Origin: Zantedeschia hybrid cultivar
Taxonomy: Eukaryota > Streptophyta > Magnoliopsida > Alismatales > Araceae
Assembly: GCA_030544215.1 (NCBI GenBank)
Contig: JARZZO010000010.1
Span: 54,663,564 to 54,727,563, forward strand
Direction: 5' to 3'
Length of the DNA: 64,000 nucleotides
This document shows positions 57,101-62,383 of the stretch, in pieces. Every line of letters begins with the position of its first letter. The stretch's first letter is position 1. Below the pieces are notes generated by a model. It did no database searches and had not been told where the DNA came from. It saw only the letters and a list, made by a program, of their open reading frames with translations. The position numbers were made by a program, and so were the translations under genes.

Positions 57101-59720
57101 ACAGCATGCACCTTCTCTTACTCCCGTTCTCAGGAGGCTTTTCAATTCTCTCTTACCCAAACCCTTTTTTTTCTTTCCGATGGTTTCATTGCTGTTGTTA
57201 TTGCAAGCTTTTTGAAACTGACCTACTCTGCCCTTAAGTGATGGTCCAAGCAAAGCTCCTTTCACCAAAATTTCCTCATTAATCCAATCCATTAACACAT
57301 CTCCTCTCTGCAACTTATCTGTGATAGCCTTTCCCGAAGCCGATGGAGACAGCTCAGAATGCTTGCAAATTGCTTTGCATTCGGAAGGTGACAGCTGTAG
57401 CGGGTTTTTAGGTGGGGGGTGCATAAACTGAAATTTGTTTGTGAGACTTACTTGGTGAACAAGCTTTCAAAATATGAACTTCTCCAAGCTCGCCAGCCAC
57501 GGGAATAATTGCCGCAGTTGTAGGGATGTCCTCCTCAATCTTCGGAACTGCTCCTCCTGAAAGATCCGTGAGCAGATCTTTCCTGAACTGATGCTCCGAA
57601 GACTTCGCTCTCGTATACACCTTCAGTTTCCTTGCTTTCCTCCTCTGATTCCCCATTTCGGCCCTAATTCCTTTCACCACCTGTGAGGCGAGCGAACCTA
57701 CTATCAAAAAGATCTAGGTAATTACATATTTACATTAGGGAGAAAACCGATGAGATAAAACTGACAAGAAAAATCCGAGGCGGCCCACCACAATCCGGTA
57801 TCAGATGTGACCAGTTTCCACAGCCATTTGGAGAGGAGTGTCAAGTTGAAAGTGCTGATGTTTTTCAAACCCACACCCCCATTCTCCTTGCTCCTGCACA
57901 TTCTGTCCCAGCTAACATGGTATCCACCCCTTTTGGGGTCTCCACTGCCATGCCAGAAGAACCGAGCTTGCATGGACTTCAACTTAGCCGCAAAAGATGT
58001 AGGGATCCTGAAAACCGAAAGGAAGTAAATAGGTAGGCTGTCCAGGACTGAGGAACACAAGACCAAGCAACCACAATAGGAGAGCAGCCCCCCTTTCCAT
58101 CCTGCCAGCCTATACTGAAATTTATCCCCTACCTTGCTCCATTCTTTACATCTTAAAGACCCAGGGGCTAGAGGCATTCCTAGATAGGTTATGGGGAATT
58201 CCCCTCTCGGACATCCCATAATCAATGACGCTCTATACATTTCCCTGTCTTCCATGTTAAGGCCAATAAGCAAACATCCTGTCTCCGTCTTTTCCCTTAT
58301 TATAGGACTTTATCCATGTTTCCTCCAGTCCGAAGTCTGTCTTTGCCGATTACATTTTTGTTATCCACCAATGTTCCTCAGCTTCCTCCATTCCTTCAGT
58401 TTCTTAATTAGTCTGGCCATCAATGAACACTCCAGTGTACAAGCCTCTCATACATCCCTATAACCAGCTTATAAAAGCCCTCCTCTCTGAACCAGAATAT
58501 CTACAAACTAAAAATATTTGTCTATCCTCCTGCCATCGGTAATCAACAGAGTTGGTTTGTGATTGAATCTCAGGTCCGTCTGCCTCATCAAAGTAACTAA
58601 AAACACTGCCTTTAGCCTTCAAAAGTGGTTTTTCCCAGTCTGCTGAAACCCAAAAAAGCAGCCCAACCTATGCAAGGACAGAGTCCTTGTAAACTTAGAC
58701 GGTTAGACCATCTCTGTTCACAAATTAATATTGCATTTACCATGAGTTATCTAGAAGTCTACCATCTGCTTCTCAAGTTAAACACCTCCACTGATTTCTT
58801 AGAGCTAACAATGGTGAAATTCCACATGAATCCCCCCCCCCAACCAAAAACAAAAAACAAAACAAAACAAAAAATCCCAACAACAACAGAGAGACAGACA
58901 GGAGGACATTCCTCCAACCCTGCTCTCCCTCCTATTCAGGAAGACCACGTTGCACCCGCGATCTTCCTGCATCCCCAGTGAGCCAGTGACTGCCCCAAAG
59001 GAGGTGTGGGGCCAGCACAGCAAAAAAAATCTCTATGAAAGCCTCTTAACCTTCGGTCTTCTGGGCTTTCTAATGCAGAACGGCCAGAAGACACCTGCAA
59101 GGGTAACACATGATGTCGGTTGCTGGAAGTAGTTGTCCTTTGCGATTGATTACCAAGAATCACTCATGTTCTGCAAGTTAAATGAGCAAGATTTTTGCAA
59201 ACTTAAGCTGCATTGGACAGATCCACATACTTCAGCATCTAGCTGGAAAAACCCAAAGATTGCATTTTCCTCCTAGAGAGAGGAAAGGCATTTAAGATTA
59301 GGCATCTAAACAAAGTACAGGTTCCATAACTAATATCTATAGAGTACATCAAAAAAGAAAATATTAAAAAAGCTATGACATTGAATTATAATGCAGCATT
59401 AATTTCCAGAGAGTTATCATGATACCGAACATCAAGCAAAAACATGTACTAACTCTCATTGGGTGGACATTGGATCTGGGTGGAAATCCCTGCAAACAAA
59501 GAAAAGAAACATAAGGAAGCAGTACATTGTGCATAAGCATTGCAACTGTATAATGATCATCAAAGAAGTCTGAAATAATATAGAGTTCTACTAAACAGAC
59601 AACCAAGTACAAAATGCAAAGCTAAATCTATCACATGGTATGAACTGTGCTATTTACATTCAAACAAGAGATTACCTCTGCCATCTCAATTGCAGACACA
59701 CCAAGAGCCCATACATCAAC
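21045..59720 (-). CDS. SIK1: SIK1-like Ste20/Hippo (MST-type) protein kinase, partial, seven exons over 38.7 kb
   Basis: Seven exons join in one frame without a stop: 59720-59676, 59489-59454, 48367-48312, 38579-38498, 34478-34386, 34238-34076 and 21198-21045. They give 209 codons plus two bases. Exons 1-4 encode the kinase C lobe from subdomain IX (VDVWALGVSAIEMAE) through GFPPRSNVHPMR, VLFMISSEPAPMLEDKEKW and SLLFHDFVAKCLTKDPRLRP. Exons 5-7 encode the downstream region, including HKFIEKCNSGASKM and DEFGTVIVH. From memory this matches Arabidopsis SIK1 closely; that protein is a serine/threonine kinase with roles in growth control. The ATP-binding lobe, the HRD and DFG motifs and the C-terminal exons are not visible and would lie beyond the window on both sides. 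Introns are 186, 11086, 9732, 4019, 147, 12877 and at least 21044 bp. All use GT...AG. Confidence 0.88.
21720..22200. other. Intron DNA with poly-C tract
   Basis: A run of 17 C followed by ACACAC lies at about 21797-21822. A TA-rich tract lies at 21600-21630. No gene is recognised. Confidence 0.5.
22201..23550 (+). other. Short ORFs, possibly LINE ORF1 debris
   Basis: The frames at 22269-22571 and 22608-22853 are low-similarity and run toward an L1 ORF2 start at 24182. They could be L1 ORF1 residue, but no motif proves it. No gene is supported from 22854 to 23550. Confidence 0.25.
23640..24120 (+). pseudogene. RTE-type LINE reverse transcriptase fragment
   Basis: Broken frames give TRLFNKILKERKMLDDWRRS, then IPFFKNKRDIKNY, GIKVISHAMKLW and traces of the QSGSCP(G)RPT region. 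This order is the fingers region of plant RTE reverse transcriptase (…WRRS-P-FKNKGD-NYRGIKL-S-KLWE…). It is truncated at both ends and full of stops. Just left of it (23563-23640) is a GC-rich CGCCTAGG inverted stretch, probably a small MITE. Confidence 0.65.
24182..25137 (+). pseudogene. L1 LINE ORF2 endonuclease remnant, left half
   Basis: ATG at 24182 begins MKILSW, then KEKYLVIRDL and IQIVCLQET, the start of an apurinic-type endonuclease. ITNQRFTWSNNR and SDHRALVV follow in other frames. There are many stops and frameshifts. It is interrupted at 25138-25156 by a minus-strand L1 and resumes at 27739. Confidence 0.7.
25363..26163 (-). CDS. L1 ORF2 C-terminal zf-RVT region
   Basis: This 266-residue open frame includes WIWNPKSTFSVNALI, NLVWSRNLPCKINIFLWKIA, LNCFFCGRFIENVEHMFYYC and a tail rich in Trp and Arg. 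C...C...H...C matches the zf-RVT zinc site at the end of plant L1 ORF2. It is the longest intact piece of this L1, but without start and RT it is not a gene by itself. Confidence 0.85.
   Translation of the reverse strand: MPVEFADLYLISEDKNKFVAEMYTYGQSNPWNLSFRRNLTAQEIQQLVAVLNSIENFGLQSNCDDSRLWIWNPKSTFSVNALIRVITDSGVRVPWENLVWSRNLPCKINIFLWKIALGRLPTMDRLSRFISLQKLNCFFCGRFIENVEHMFYYCGIVQAWWMLCCSSLNISWVEPSSVLQMLDGWAKLCPSPTERELWSLILPAFLWGVWTERNFRRFRDEFDSFSNILRRVIRWVSEWGIAARVVGDPKSFTILSVLRQSLRVFD
27244..27684 (-). pseudogene. L1 reverse transcriptase N-terminal part
   Basis: This 146-codon frame contains NKSPGPDGF, FRPIRLLNGCYKIISKVL, SSNQAAFLRG and VKLDFEKAYD (RT motifs 1 to A, with one catalytic Asp). 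The frame ends soon after motif A. The FADD motif region lies in broken sequence at 26870-27243. Confidence 0.85.
27739..28060 (+). pseudogene. L1 LINE remnant, right half with 3' end
   Basis: This continues the element of 24182-25137: EGDQDTAFFHEVTKGRRK lies just before the RT, then the sequence jumps directly to a 3' end (about 27930-28060). That end is similar to the L1 tail at 38190-38300 (CTCTCCTAAC…GACYGTACTRCCTCT). The whole RT is missing, so this L1 has an internal deletion. Confidence 0.6.
28270..28652. mobile_element. Miniature hAT-like element with GATCGG words
   Basis: The left end is CAAGGTAGGAAG; the right end is CTTCCATG, reversed CATGGAAGGCAGGATCGG. The interior is repeats of GATCGG, CCGATC and CCCCCATTTATTTTTTAATT (two copies). 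Only ACCAT is shared by the flanks, so the duplication is decayed or the ends are slightly off. Confidence 0.6.
28661..29175. other. Intron DNA without recognised feature
   Basis: A T run lies near 29033. The ORFs at 28814-29077 overlap each other on opposite strands and show no domain. Confidence 0.4.
29181..29769 (-). mobile_element. Cassandra-type TRIM retrotransposon with 5S rRNA-like LTRs
   Basis: Two direct repeats of about 205 bp, 29181-29385 and 29566-29769, both start TGTAATGACC and end TTACA. They are flanked by 5-bp duplications TATAT (29176-29180 and 29770-29774). Inside each (about 29241-29295 and 29625-29680) is the reverse complement of the 5S rRNA promoter region, with AAGGTCAC-CATCCT, ACTTCTC and GCTTAACTTCAGAGTTCT. 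On the minus strand the right LTR is followed by TAGTATTAGAACAGTTCTCC, a decayed version of the usual initiator-Met PBS TGGTATCAGAGC. Hence the element reads on the minus strand. It has no coding capacity. Confidence 0.9.
29775..30790. other. Intron DNA without recognised gene
   Basis: Short ORFs at 30229-30601 overlap on both strands and lack family features. No repeats of note were seen. Confidence 0.4.
30793..31110 (-). pseudogene. Possible L1 3'-end fragment
   Basis: In minus orientation the stretch ends with sequence coding or resembling LISVVTFSILSMK, which occurs near the 3' end of some plant L1 copies. There is a terminal ATTTGCAAATAAAA-like tail. There are no catalytic motifs, and the assignment is tentative. 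Confidence 0.3.
31150..31485 (+). pseudogene. Ty3/Gypsy pol fragment: end of RNase H
   Basis: The frame from 31205 reads LQFELSYHPSKANIVLDALSRKT. This is the end of the Gypsy RNase H (ELxYHPGKANxVADALSRK) followed by the linker to the integrase. It is cut at 31486 by a hAT element and resumes at 32505. Confidence 0.8.
31486..32504. mobile_element. Non-autonomous hAT element, 1,019 bp
   Basis: The left end is CAAGGAAGGAAGGGTCGG and the right end reversed is CAAGGAAGGATTGGGGATCG. Flanking octamers CTTTTAAG and CTCTGAAT match at five of eight positions, so the duplication is decayed. The interior resembles that of 15784-16774: a CCGTTGGGGT stretch, a TATA-like TATACAAAA (about 31700), a CT-rich leader, and a block with CCCCCCATGTAT, AATAAAA and GGCTTACCCGAGGTCCTGG (32231-32318). 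It disrupts a Gypsy pol. Confidence 0.82.
32505..33130 (+). pseudogene. Ty3/Gypsy integrase remnant
   Basis: Broken frames give KEDLMNKLL, CSVYQ-VKTEHQNPTGLLQP, KWDYVTIDVVVGLPRTRKGYDS and a degraded NHSNS region after a HPQSDGQSE-like stretch. These are the zinc site and catalytic core of a Gypsy integrase, with at least eight stops. It continues the fragment at 31150-31485 across the hAT insertion. Confidence 0.75.
33138..33230. repeat. Mixed microsatellite
   Basis: CACACA, then TGTATGTATG and GGATGGATGG repeats, ending in a run of G near 33221. From 33231 to 34075 the sequence is intron, with only unsupported short ORFs. Confidence 0.9.
34076..34238 (-). CDS. SIK1: SIK1-like exon: linker after kinase domain
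   Basis: It enters in phase 0 at an acceptor AACAG/CCATTT and leaves in phase 1 at GAAG/GTATAC, and encodes PFDQEKGAQGIENAGG to HGIELPKE. An alternative acceptor five bases upstream (TCTAG/AACAG) would shift the frame, so the downstream AG was chosen. Only 147 bp separate it from the previous exon, the only short downstream intron. Confidence 0.78.
34386..34478 (-). CDS. SIK1: SIK1-like exon: end of kinase domain
   Basis: This 93-bp exon runs phase 0 to phase 0 and encodes HKFIEKCNSGASKM followed by PKIKRARQIRATMAAQ. It directly follows the MLK of the previous exon, giving the MLKHKF motif at the end of the catalytic domain. Confidence 0.88.
34808..35449. mobile_element. hAT element, 642 bp, ACTCG word family, TSD GTGTGAAT
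   Basis: Perfect 8-bp duplications GTGTGAAT lie at 34800-34807 and 35450-35457. The ends are CATGGTTTGCC and, reversed, CAAGGTTCGTT. The left part is packed with ACTCG/CGAGT words and has a 51-bp duplication (34921 and 34972). The right part is AT-rich with no ORF. Confidence 0.93.
35624..37090 (-). pseudogene. Ty1/Copia pol fragment (RNase H and RT end)
   Basis: In minus orientation 36437-36186 gives VLVYLTISHPAIF followed by YAALLQIMHYLYGT, the end of Copia RT. 36082-35759 gives KVEYRMMADASGKLVCL, PTPLYCES and KHTKIGCHLV, the RNase H. The frames are degraded and no LTR pair was identified. The left flank (35624-35750) with TATATAA and CTCTCTC may be a decayed LTR. Confidence 0.7.
37280..38310 (+). 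pseudogene. 5'-truncated L1 3' fragment
   Basis: Broken frames contain DTNGPNYD-like linker sequence, then CSFCNENEDVDHLMIQC (zf-RVT zinc site, 37830-37890) and a Trp-rich tail. The 3' end near 38190-38300 (AGGTTAGGAACCTCTCC to TATGCAAAAC) matches the tail of the L1 at 27930-28060, so both belong to one family. Confidence 0.75.
38498..38579 (-). CDS. SIK1: SIK1-like exon: kinase subdomain XI
   Basis: The acceptor TTATTTCAG precedes base 38579 and the donor is AAG/GTACTT. It enters in phase 2 (completing W) and leaves in phase 0. It encodes SLLFHDFVAKCLTKDPRLRP then AATEMLK, with the invariant subdomain XI Arg. It has no stop and is highly conserved, though it stands 4 kb and 9.7 kb from its neighbours. 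Confidence 0.92.
41575..42240 (+). repeat. 152-bp tandem array in the hAT-1 leader intron, about 4.3 copies
   Basis: CAATTGAGT starts at 41638, 41790, 41942 and 42095. Each unit contains GTTCAATTGAGT and ACTCAATTGAAC as a 12-bp inverted repeat separated by about 8-9 nt, plus GTTATTAGCGTTAATTAG. It lies between a donor (TTTAG/GTATATTTC at 41508) and an acceptor (TTATGCAG at 42279). A related array exists in hAT-2. Confidence 0.88.
42314..43558 (+). CDS. hAT-1 transposase, N-terminal part: BED finger and DUF659-type core
   Basis: This 414-codon frame begins without an ATG (GTG at 42314; a TAA lies in frame at 42293), so the start is lost or upstream. Residues about 20-60 are a BED-type finger (VKCNWCGKEMGGG...LKNHLAGISG...RC). 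Residues 105-125 are an acidic run. From about 210 the DUF659-type region has WFLHAGVPAHAASSPYF, CTIMCDGWTGTTRRSM (first catalytic D) and IVTDNEASYKAAGKLL (second catalytic D). It stops at TGA 43556 within HAQMIT*FIYSH, where the frame simply continues. An Arg CGA-to-TGA change is the likely cause. Confidence 0.9.
   Translation: MEQHGADPDWQHCTLVDSVRRRVKCNWCGKEMGGGVYRLKNHLAGISGNVSRCESVPLDLKKEMKTYMMSKKAHKDLSSQQHMDLQDEISERQRRRDYSLLVQRPINLDDDEEEEEDEEDPDDPDAEYTRAVRASLRTNREDEDRRRGIGSSGGSVPAVSQPGRFVPRSSSGRRTASSILSCGRTSDVARGPMDQFLYRSRSVRQPGIKQALKGVKASAKNTLKGIVKWFLHAGVPAHAASSPYFQTMVDAIADAGPGVKAPTARYIYDVGLEEEYNDLKVWIDNFKNVWRESGCTIMCDGWTGTTRRSMINFLVYCSEGTIFLKSVDASNRINNADYLYRLIDAIVEEIGEENVVQIVTDNEASYKAAGKLLLQKRHHLYWVSCATHSIDLMMEDIGKDPFVAEVVQHAQMIT
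43559..45840 (+). pseudogene. hAT-1 transposase, C-terminal part: hATC region and low-complexity tail
   Basis: After the stop, the same frame gives GGRDLLRAGPTRFASNFIF (43610-43670), then a 1-nt shift in a T run near 43802 leads to FWDKVSRYLKVVEPLVRVL. Small exons with splice-like borders follow (about 44113-44240 and 44319-44391). The hATC dimerisation region (44570-44860) has QCERNLSTFSLIHTKVRN and LEKLVYCHYNMRLKI. The tail is Ser/Lys/Asp-rich with a GAT repeat (45315-45362) and ends with PRGIQRGFEDLASSLFGYGY (about 45703-45762). At least four stops and one frameshift are present. Confidence 0.82.
46474..46669. mobile_element. Miniature hAT element, 196 bp, TSD CCTTAGAG
   Basis: Perfect 8-bp duplications CCTTAGAG lie at 46466-46473 and 46670-46677. 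The ends are CAAGGAATTCCGGATCGG and, reversed, CATGGAATGCAGAATCGG. The interior is built from GATCGG and AATCGGCC words. It lies in the RTE LINE, which resumes in frame at SKDFRS after it. Confidence 0.95.
47405..48311. other. Intron DNA of the kinase gene, no recognised element
   Basis: ORFs at 47391-47687 and 47826-48140 show no domain. The sequence lies between the RTE LINE and a kinase exon. Confidence 0.4.
48312..48367 (-). CDS. SIK1: SIK1-like exon: EPAPMLEDKEKW
   Basis: The acceptor is GTTAG/GTACTATTC and the donor AAGTG/GTATGTTC. It enters in phase 0 and leaves in phase 2, encoding VLFMISSEPAPMLEDKEK plus the first two bases of W. The motif is characteristic of plant SIK1. A run of G begins 8 bases upstream of the acceptor, so this is an unusual splice site without a polypyrimidine tract. 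Confidence 0.9.
48368..49180. other. Intron DNA, no recognised element
   Basis: A poly-G run (about 48373-48388) is followed by AGAGAG. ORFs here are short and without domain support. Confidence 0.4.
49203..50241 (-). pseudogene. 5'-truncated L1 3' fragment
   Basis: In minus orientation: NVSSLWKGIL, WITIGDRRSTLFWLDSW, then zf-RVT-like pieces (CALCGL-type CVAWKMSLK region, 49629-49871) and a T run at 49205-49212 that is the poly-A tail. The frames are broken. It is interrupted at 50242 by hAT-2; its 5' end continues only a few bases beyond 55516. Confidence 0.72.
50600..51650 (+). repeat. 150-bp tandem array in the hAT-2 leader intron, about 7 copies
   Basis: ACATCAATTG starts at 50671, 50819, 50972, 51125, 51275, 51423 and 51577 (periods 148-154). 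The unit has CTAATTAGTGGTTAATTATT, TTTTGTCTAATTACTTAAATT and CATCAATTGAAGCCTAATTA. Parts align with the hAT-1 unit (CCTAATTAGGGGTTAAAAATT, TTTTGTATGATTAGTGTAATT, TCAATTGA). Like that one it lies just upstream of the transposase start. Confidence 0.9.
51683..55150 (+). pseudogene. hAT-2 transposase, degenerate
   Basis: ATG at 51683 opens a frame with a BED finger (VKCKYCDKQMGGG...KEHLAGISRQVTRC). A frameshift follows near 52000; the correct frame then gives WFLHVGVPSHAAQTSYF (52321), CTIMCDG*TGTTKK with TGA for Trp, and VVTNNKPSYKAA, where hAT-1 has the catalytic Asp (TDNE). Further pieces: FIRAGPTRFASNFILLESL (52946), KLVEPFVRVLNLVDGDDKN (53156), the hATC region near 53910-54030 (KRNWNTFSLIHSKI) and MRLRIKNIRLRQQL. 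The tail has a GAT repeat at 54633-54662 and ends with NPRGIQRGMHDLAASLFSY (near 54997-55053). The stops, shift and Asp-to-Asn change make it inactive. Confidence 0.88.
55517..56155. other. Intron DNA, no recognised element
   Basis: AT-rich sequence with a TATATA tract near 55870. No ORF has domain support. Confidence 0.4.
56157..57707 (-). mobile_element. Internally deleted L1 LINE: ORF1 end, endonuclease start, zf-RVT end
   Basis: In minus orientation: an ORF1-like frame (57707-57053, with RRKARKLKVYTRAKSSEHQF and a Lys-rich tail), then the endonuclease start MILISWNIRSIHDDVKQ and TGGILVAWNTRKWKG (56942-56740). It then jumps to the zf-RVT region AFMWLTVEKRIFTKVFKSKW and CSFCGHGAEDADHIFIQC (56748-56512). 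A Trp/Arg-rich tail and a poly-T run (56157-56168, the poly-A tail) end it. Most of the endonuclease and the entire RT are absent, with the junction near 56735. Confidence 0.82.
57722..58273 (-). pseudogene. L1 reverse transcriptase C-terminal fragment
   Basis: This 183-codon frame contains GEFPITYLGMPLAPGSLRCK, RLAGWKGGLLSYCGCLVL, LPIYFLSVFRIP, ARFFWHGSG and GGVGLKNISTFNLTLLSKW. These are the thumb and connector of plant L1 ORF2. It lies before (in minus orientation) an ORF1 start, so it belongs to a different copy from 56157-57707. More degraded RT sequence may extend to about 58500. Confidence 0.85.
58500..59450. other. Intron DNA, no recognised element
   Basis: A C run and AACAAAAC repeats occur at 58831-58885. 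ORFs overlap on both strands and none has a domain. Confidence 0.4.
59454..59489 (-). CDS. SIK1: SIK1-like micro-exon GFPPRSNVHPMR
   Basis: This 36-bp exon runs phase 0 to phase 0, with acceptor TTTGCAG and donor AGA/GTTAGT. It encodes GFPPRSNVHPMR, the plant SIK1 form of the segment after kinase subdomain IX. It is preceded by a 186-bp intron and followed by an 11-kb intron. Confidence 0.9.
59676..59720 (-). CDS. SIK1: SIK1-like exon: kinase subdomain IX
   Basis: This 45-bp exon runs phase 0 to phase 0, with acceptor TTTTCCAG and donor GAG/GTAATC. It encodes VDVWALGVSAIEMAE with the invariant subdomain IX Asp. The preceding exon, which should carry the APE motif, is not seen up to 60727 and probably lies beyond the window. 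Confidence 0.92.
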
Positions 59721-60727
59721 CTGGAAAAAGCACACGTTAGTTTCTGCAAATCATGATATGGCAATAAAAGAGAAATCTCTAGGACAACGAGAAAAGGAAG
59801 ACTGAAATTTTGTACAAGACAGTGTCACCATAGGAACCAAATATTGTACTTCCCCCTCCTCTCTCAGAAGAATTAAAATGCACATAAGATAGTCTCATCA
59901 GAAGATTAGGCCGAAAATAACCCCAGCACGTCCTCCCTAGCCCTACCTGCCCCCCCCCCCCCGGAAGAATTAAACTGTGTAAAACATCCGTTGCATGATG
60001 CCCTCCCTCTACCCCTCAGCTGCTTGCACCTAATGCACACACAATCACAGTAAGAAAAAAAGGGTTTATGAGATCAGCAAATTCCAAGAAGCTTGTTAAT
60101 GATGGTTTAGCTTATCCAATAGATAAAGTGACACTATAATAACCAGACCTGCAATGCCTTCCGACTTATAAGCTAATTGATGTGCACATAATTCTAATTA
60201 AGTTTGTTACTTTTCTGGAAGAAACAGTGGAATAAACCAATTTTATGGAAACAAAGACATGATCATCCAAGCTAAAGCATAGATATTCTTAACAGCTTTT
60301 TCTTTCTAATGTCAAGGATGATTCCAGCTGGCACCAAGTAAACCCTTGGGGCAGGATACTTGTGACTTGTCCCACACTGTTAGCTGTTAGGCACAGACAT
60401 AACGTCCATCTCATGAGCACCTTCCACAATGCCTCTACATGAGGCAAGTACTGTGACCCTGCGCAATGGGATAAGTGTCTGCTTTTATGTCTTTAACACA
60501 TCATAATGGAACTACTGAAAGACAGATTTTAAAAACTGAAAAACTCGCATCCAAAATGCAGCTTCCACTTCATATCCTAGAAATTCGCAATACATTGGTC
60601 TTTCCACAATTCCTGAAAGCTTTTAGGTGTCAAGTTTAATCCATCCAAATTACTGTCCAAGCAAACTTCATTCCTACGACTGAACTGGAAACAATTTATC
60701 CCAAATTCTCCCATCCCGGATACTCAC

Positions 60728-60809
60728 TATAATCATCACCATCATCGTCAAGACTTATTGCATCAACATAGGCTGGCTTAGGCATTGAAAGGTCAAATCC
60801 TTTTGCTTC
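60728..60809 (-). CDS. Possible coding exon, acidic end
   Basis: The acceptor ACCTCAG and donor ATA/GTGAGTATCC enclose an 82-bp open frame with FDLSMPKPAYVDAISL followed by DDDGDDY. It looks like a genuine exon by splice sites and composition. An acidic segment like this occurs in the N-terminal region of SIK1-type kinases, but no kinase N-lobe exons lie between it and 59720. It may be a displaced exon, part of another gene, or chance. Confidence 0.33.
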
Positions 60810-60853
60810 CTGAGGTTATTTTGCACATTTCAGCTCAAATCTCCCTAGGTAGT

Positions 60854-62383
60854 GATGCGGGACGGTAACCGAAATGGACCCGACTATGGTGCCACAATCG
60901 AGATCAACAGTTCACATCACTCGAATAGTAAAGTAACACCACGACCGACAATTTTTTCAAGAAACAAACACGTGATGATAAAAATAAAAGCAAGTCGATT
61001 AACCGCCCCCTCGCAGTGAGTAACGTGTGGAACGACGATAGTAGGAACTAACGTTAGTCTAGGGCATCAATATCGCGTCAACACACCTCAAATGGAGCCA
61101 CGGGACAGATTACTCACAAACGCACCACCAGCAGTGACACACGAAAAGTAACTAGCTAGGCAACTTAAATAGGCATTCTCACGAGCACGGGAGCAGAGTT
61201 ACGACCATACAATAAACGAACAAGAGCCAAGGTACTATCCGCACTAACCTGCCCACTGAACAATGCGAAGACAGAAGACGTGGATAGCTCACGCACCATA
61301 GGAAGTGAAACTGCAGCTCAGTCGATCCTCGCCGGTTCACTGCATTTCACTGAACCGAGGAGCCAACAGGGTGACGCAGATCAGGACAGCTCCGGTTCTT
61401 GACCCGTGCAACACCCAGAACAGGGCCTCACAGCCCATGAAGAGCAGCAGTGACGGGTGAACGGGAGGCCGAGGAAGAGAGGCGTGGGGTCCGGCTCCCC
61501 TCGATTGCGTGGCGTTGCAAGGAAGGATGACAGGGGTACGTGGCCTCACCGAACGGTGCTAAGGGAGCGGCCTGCGGATAGGGGCGAGCGGAGCTGTCGG
61601 CAGGGTCTCGACAGGCCCAGCACGGGTGATGAGGCAGGCGTGGCACGGACGACATGGGAGCGCCGCATGGTAGCAGTGGGACGGGAGCGGCCTTGGCTTG
61701 GTCTGGGGAGAGGCCGACCCCGGGTGGCCCGGGCGATGAAGCGGTCGGGCGTAGGGGTCGTGAATGGCCCGTTCGTCGAGGATTTGGGCGGGCCAACCTT
61801 GGCCGATTGCCGCGTAGATGCGGCTATGATGAGGGGCGGACCTGCGGCGGCAAACCGAGGGGAGATGGGGTCGTGGAGATCCAGGGCGCCTCACTTATAG
61901 GCACGATCGACGAAGACGCCAGCTGCGAACGCTCAGGTCGTGCCGCGTGGTGGTGGCGAGCGGGAGATGAACTGGAAGTCGAACCCGCTAACAGAGGGGT
62001 GAACGAGATAGGCAAAGGGAAGAAGGGAAGAAAGGACATGGGAGAATAGGGACGACAGGGGACGAGGAAGAAGAAAGAGGGGAGGGGGGGGGGGAAGGTG
62101 AAAAGCTAGAACACTAAACTAGGGCTTCCCACCCTTTTTGCAACGCACAGTGGCAGCTAGAACCTTCCCTTTTCTTCTCTTCTCATTCCATCAATTTTTT
62201 TAATAATCAAGCATACAATGCCTCCCCTCTTGGGAGAAGCTACAATATATAGGGCTCTTTTAGGGCAGCCCTAGGCACAAGAAAGTCCAAAATACCCTAG
62301 AGCTCTAATAAAAGGGAAACAAATGCCAGAAATTATAGAAAATAGCAAAGGAACGTACATGGACCTACTAATGGGCCTAAAGT
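60854..62383 (-). other. GC-rich 3' flank of the chromovirus, probably LTR and downstream sequence
   Basis: In minus orientation this follows the chromodomain stop. It contains a TATA-like CCCTATATATTG (about 62241-62252) and an A-rich signal (ATTATTAAAAAAATTG), typical of an LTR. The GC-rich part (61330-62050) holds overlapping ORFs on both strands that reflect composition only. TG at 60854 could be the outer edge (minus-strand ...CA). A G run lies near 62083-62095. Exact LTR borders were not resolved. Confidence 0.4.

Noticed and set aside
61430..62050. Several overlapping ORFs of 70-150 codons on both strands
   Set aside because: GC-rich composition removes stop codons in all frames. No domains and no splice signals were seen.
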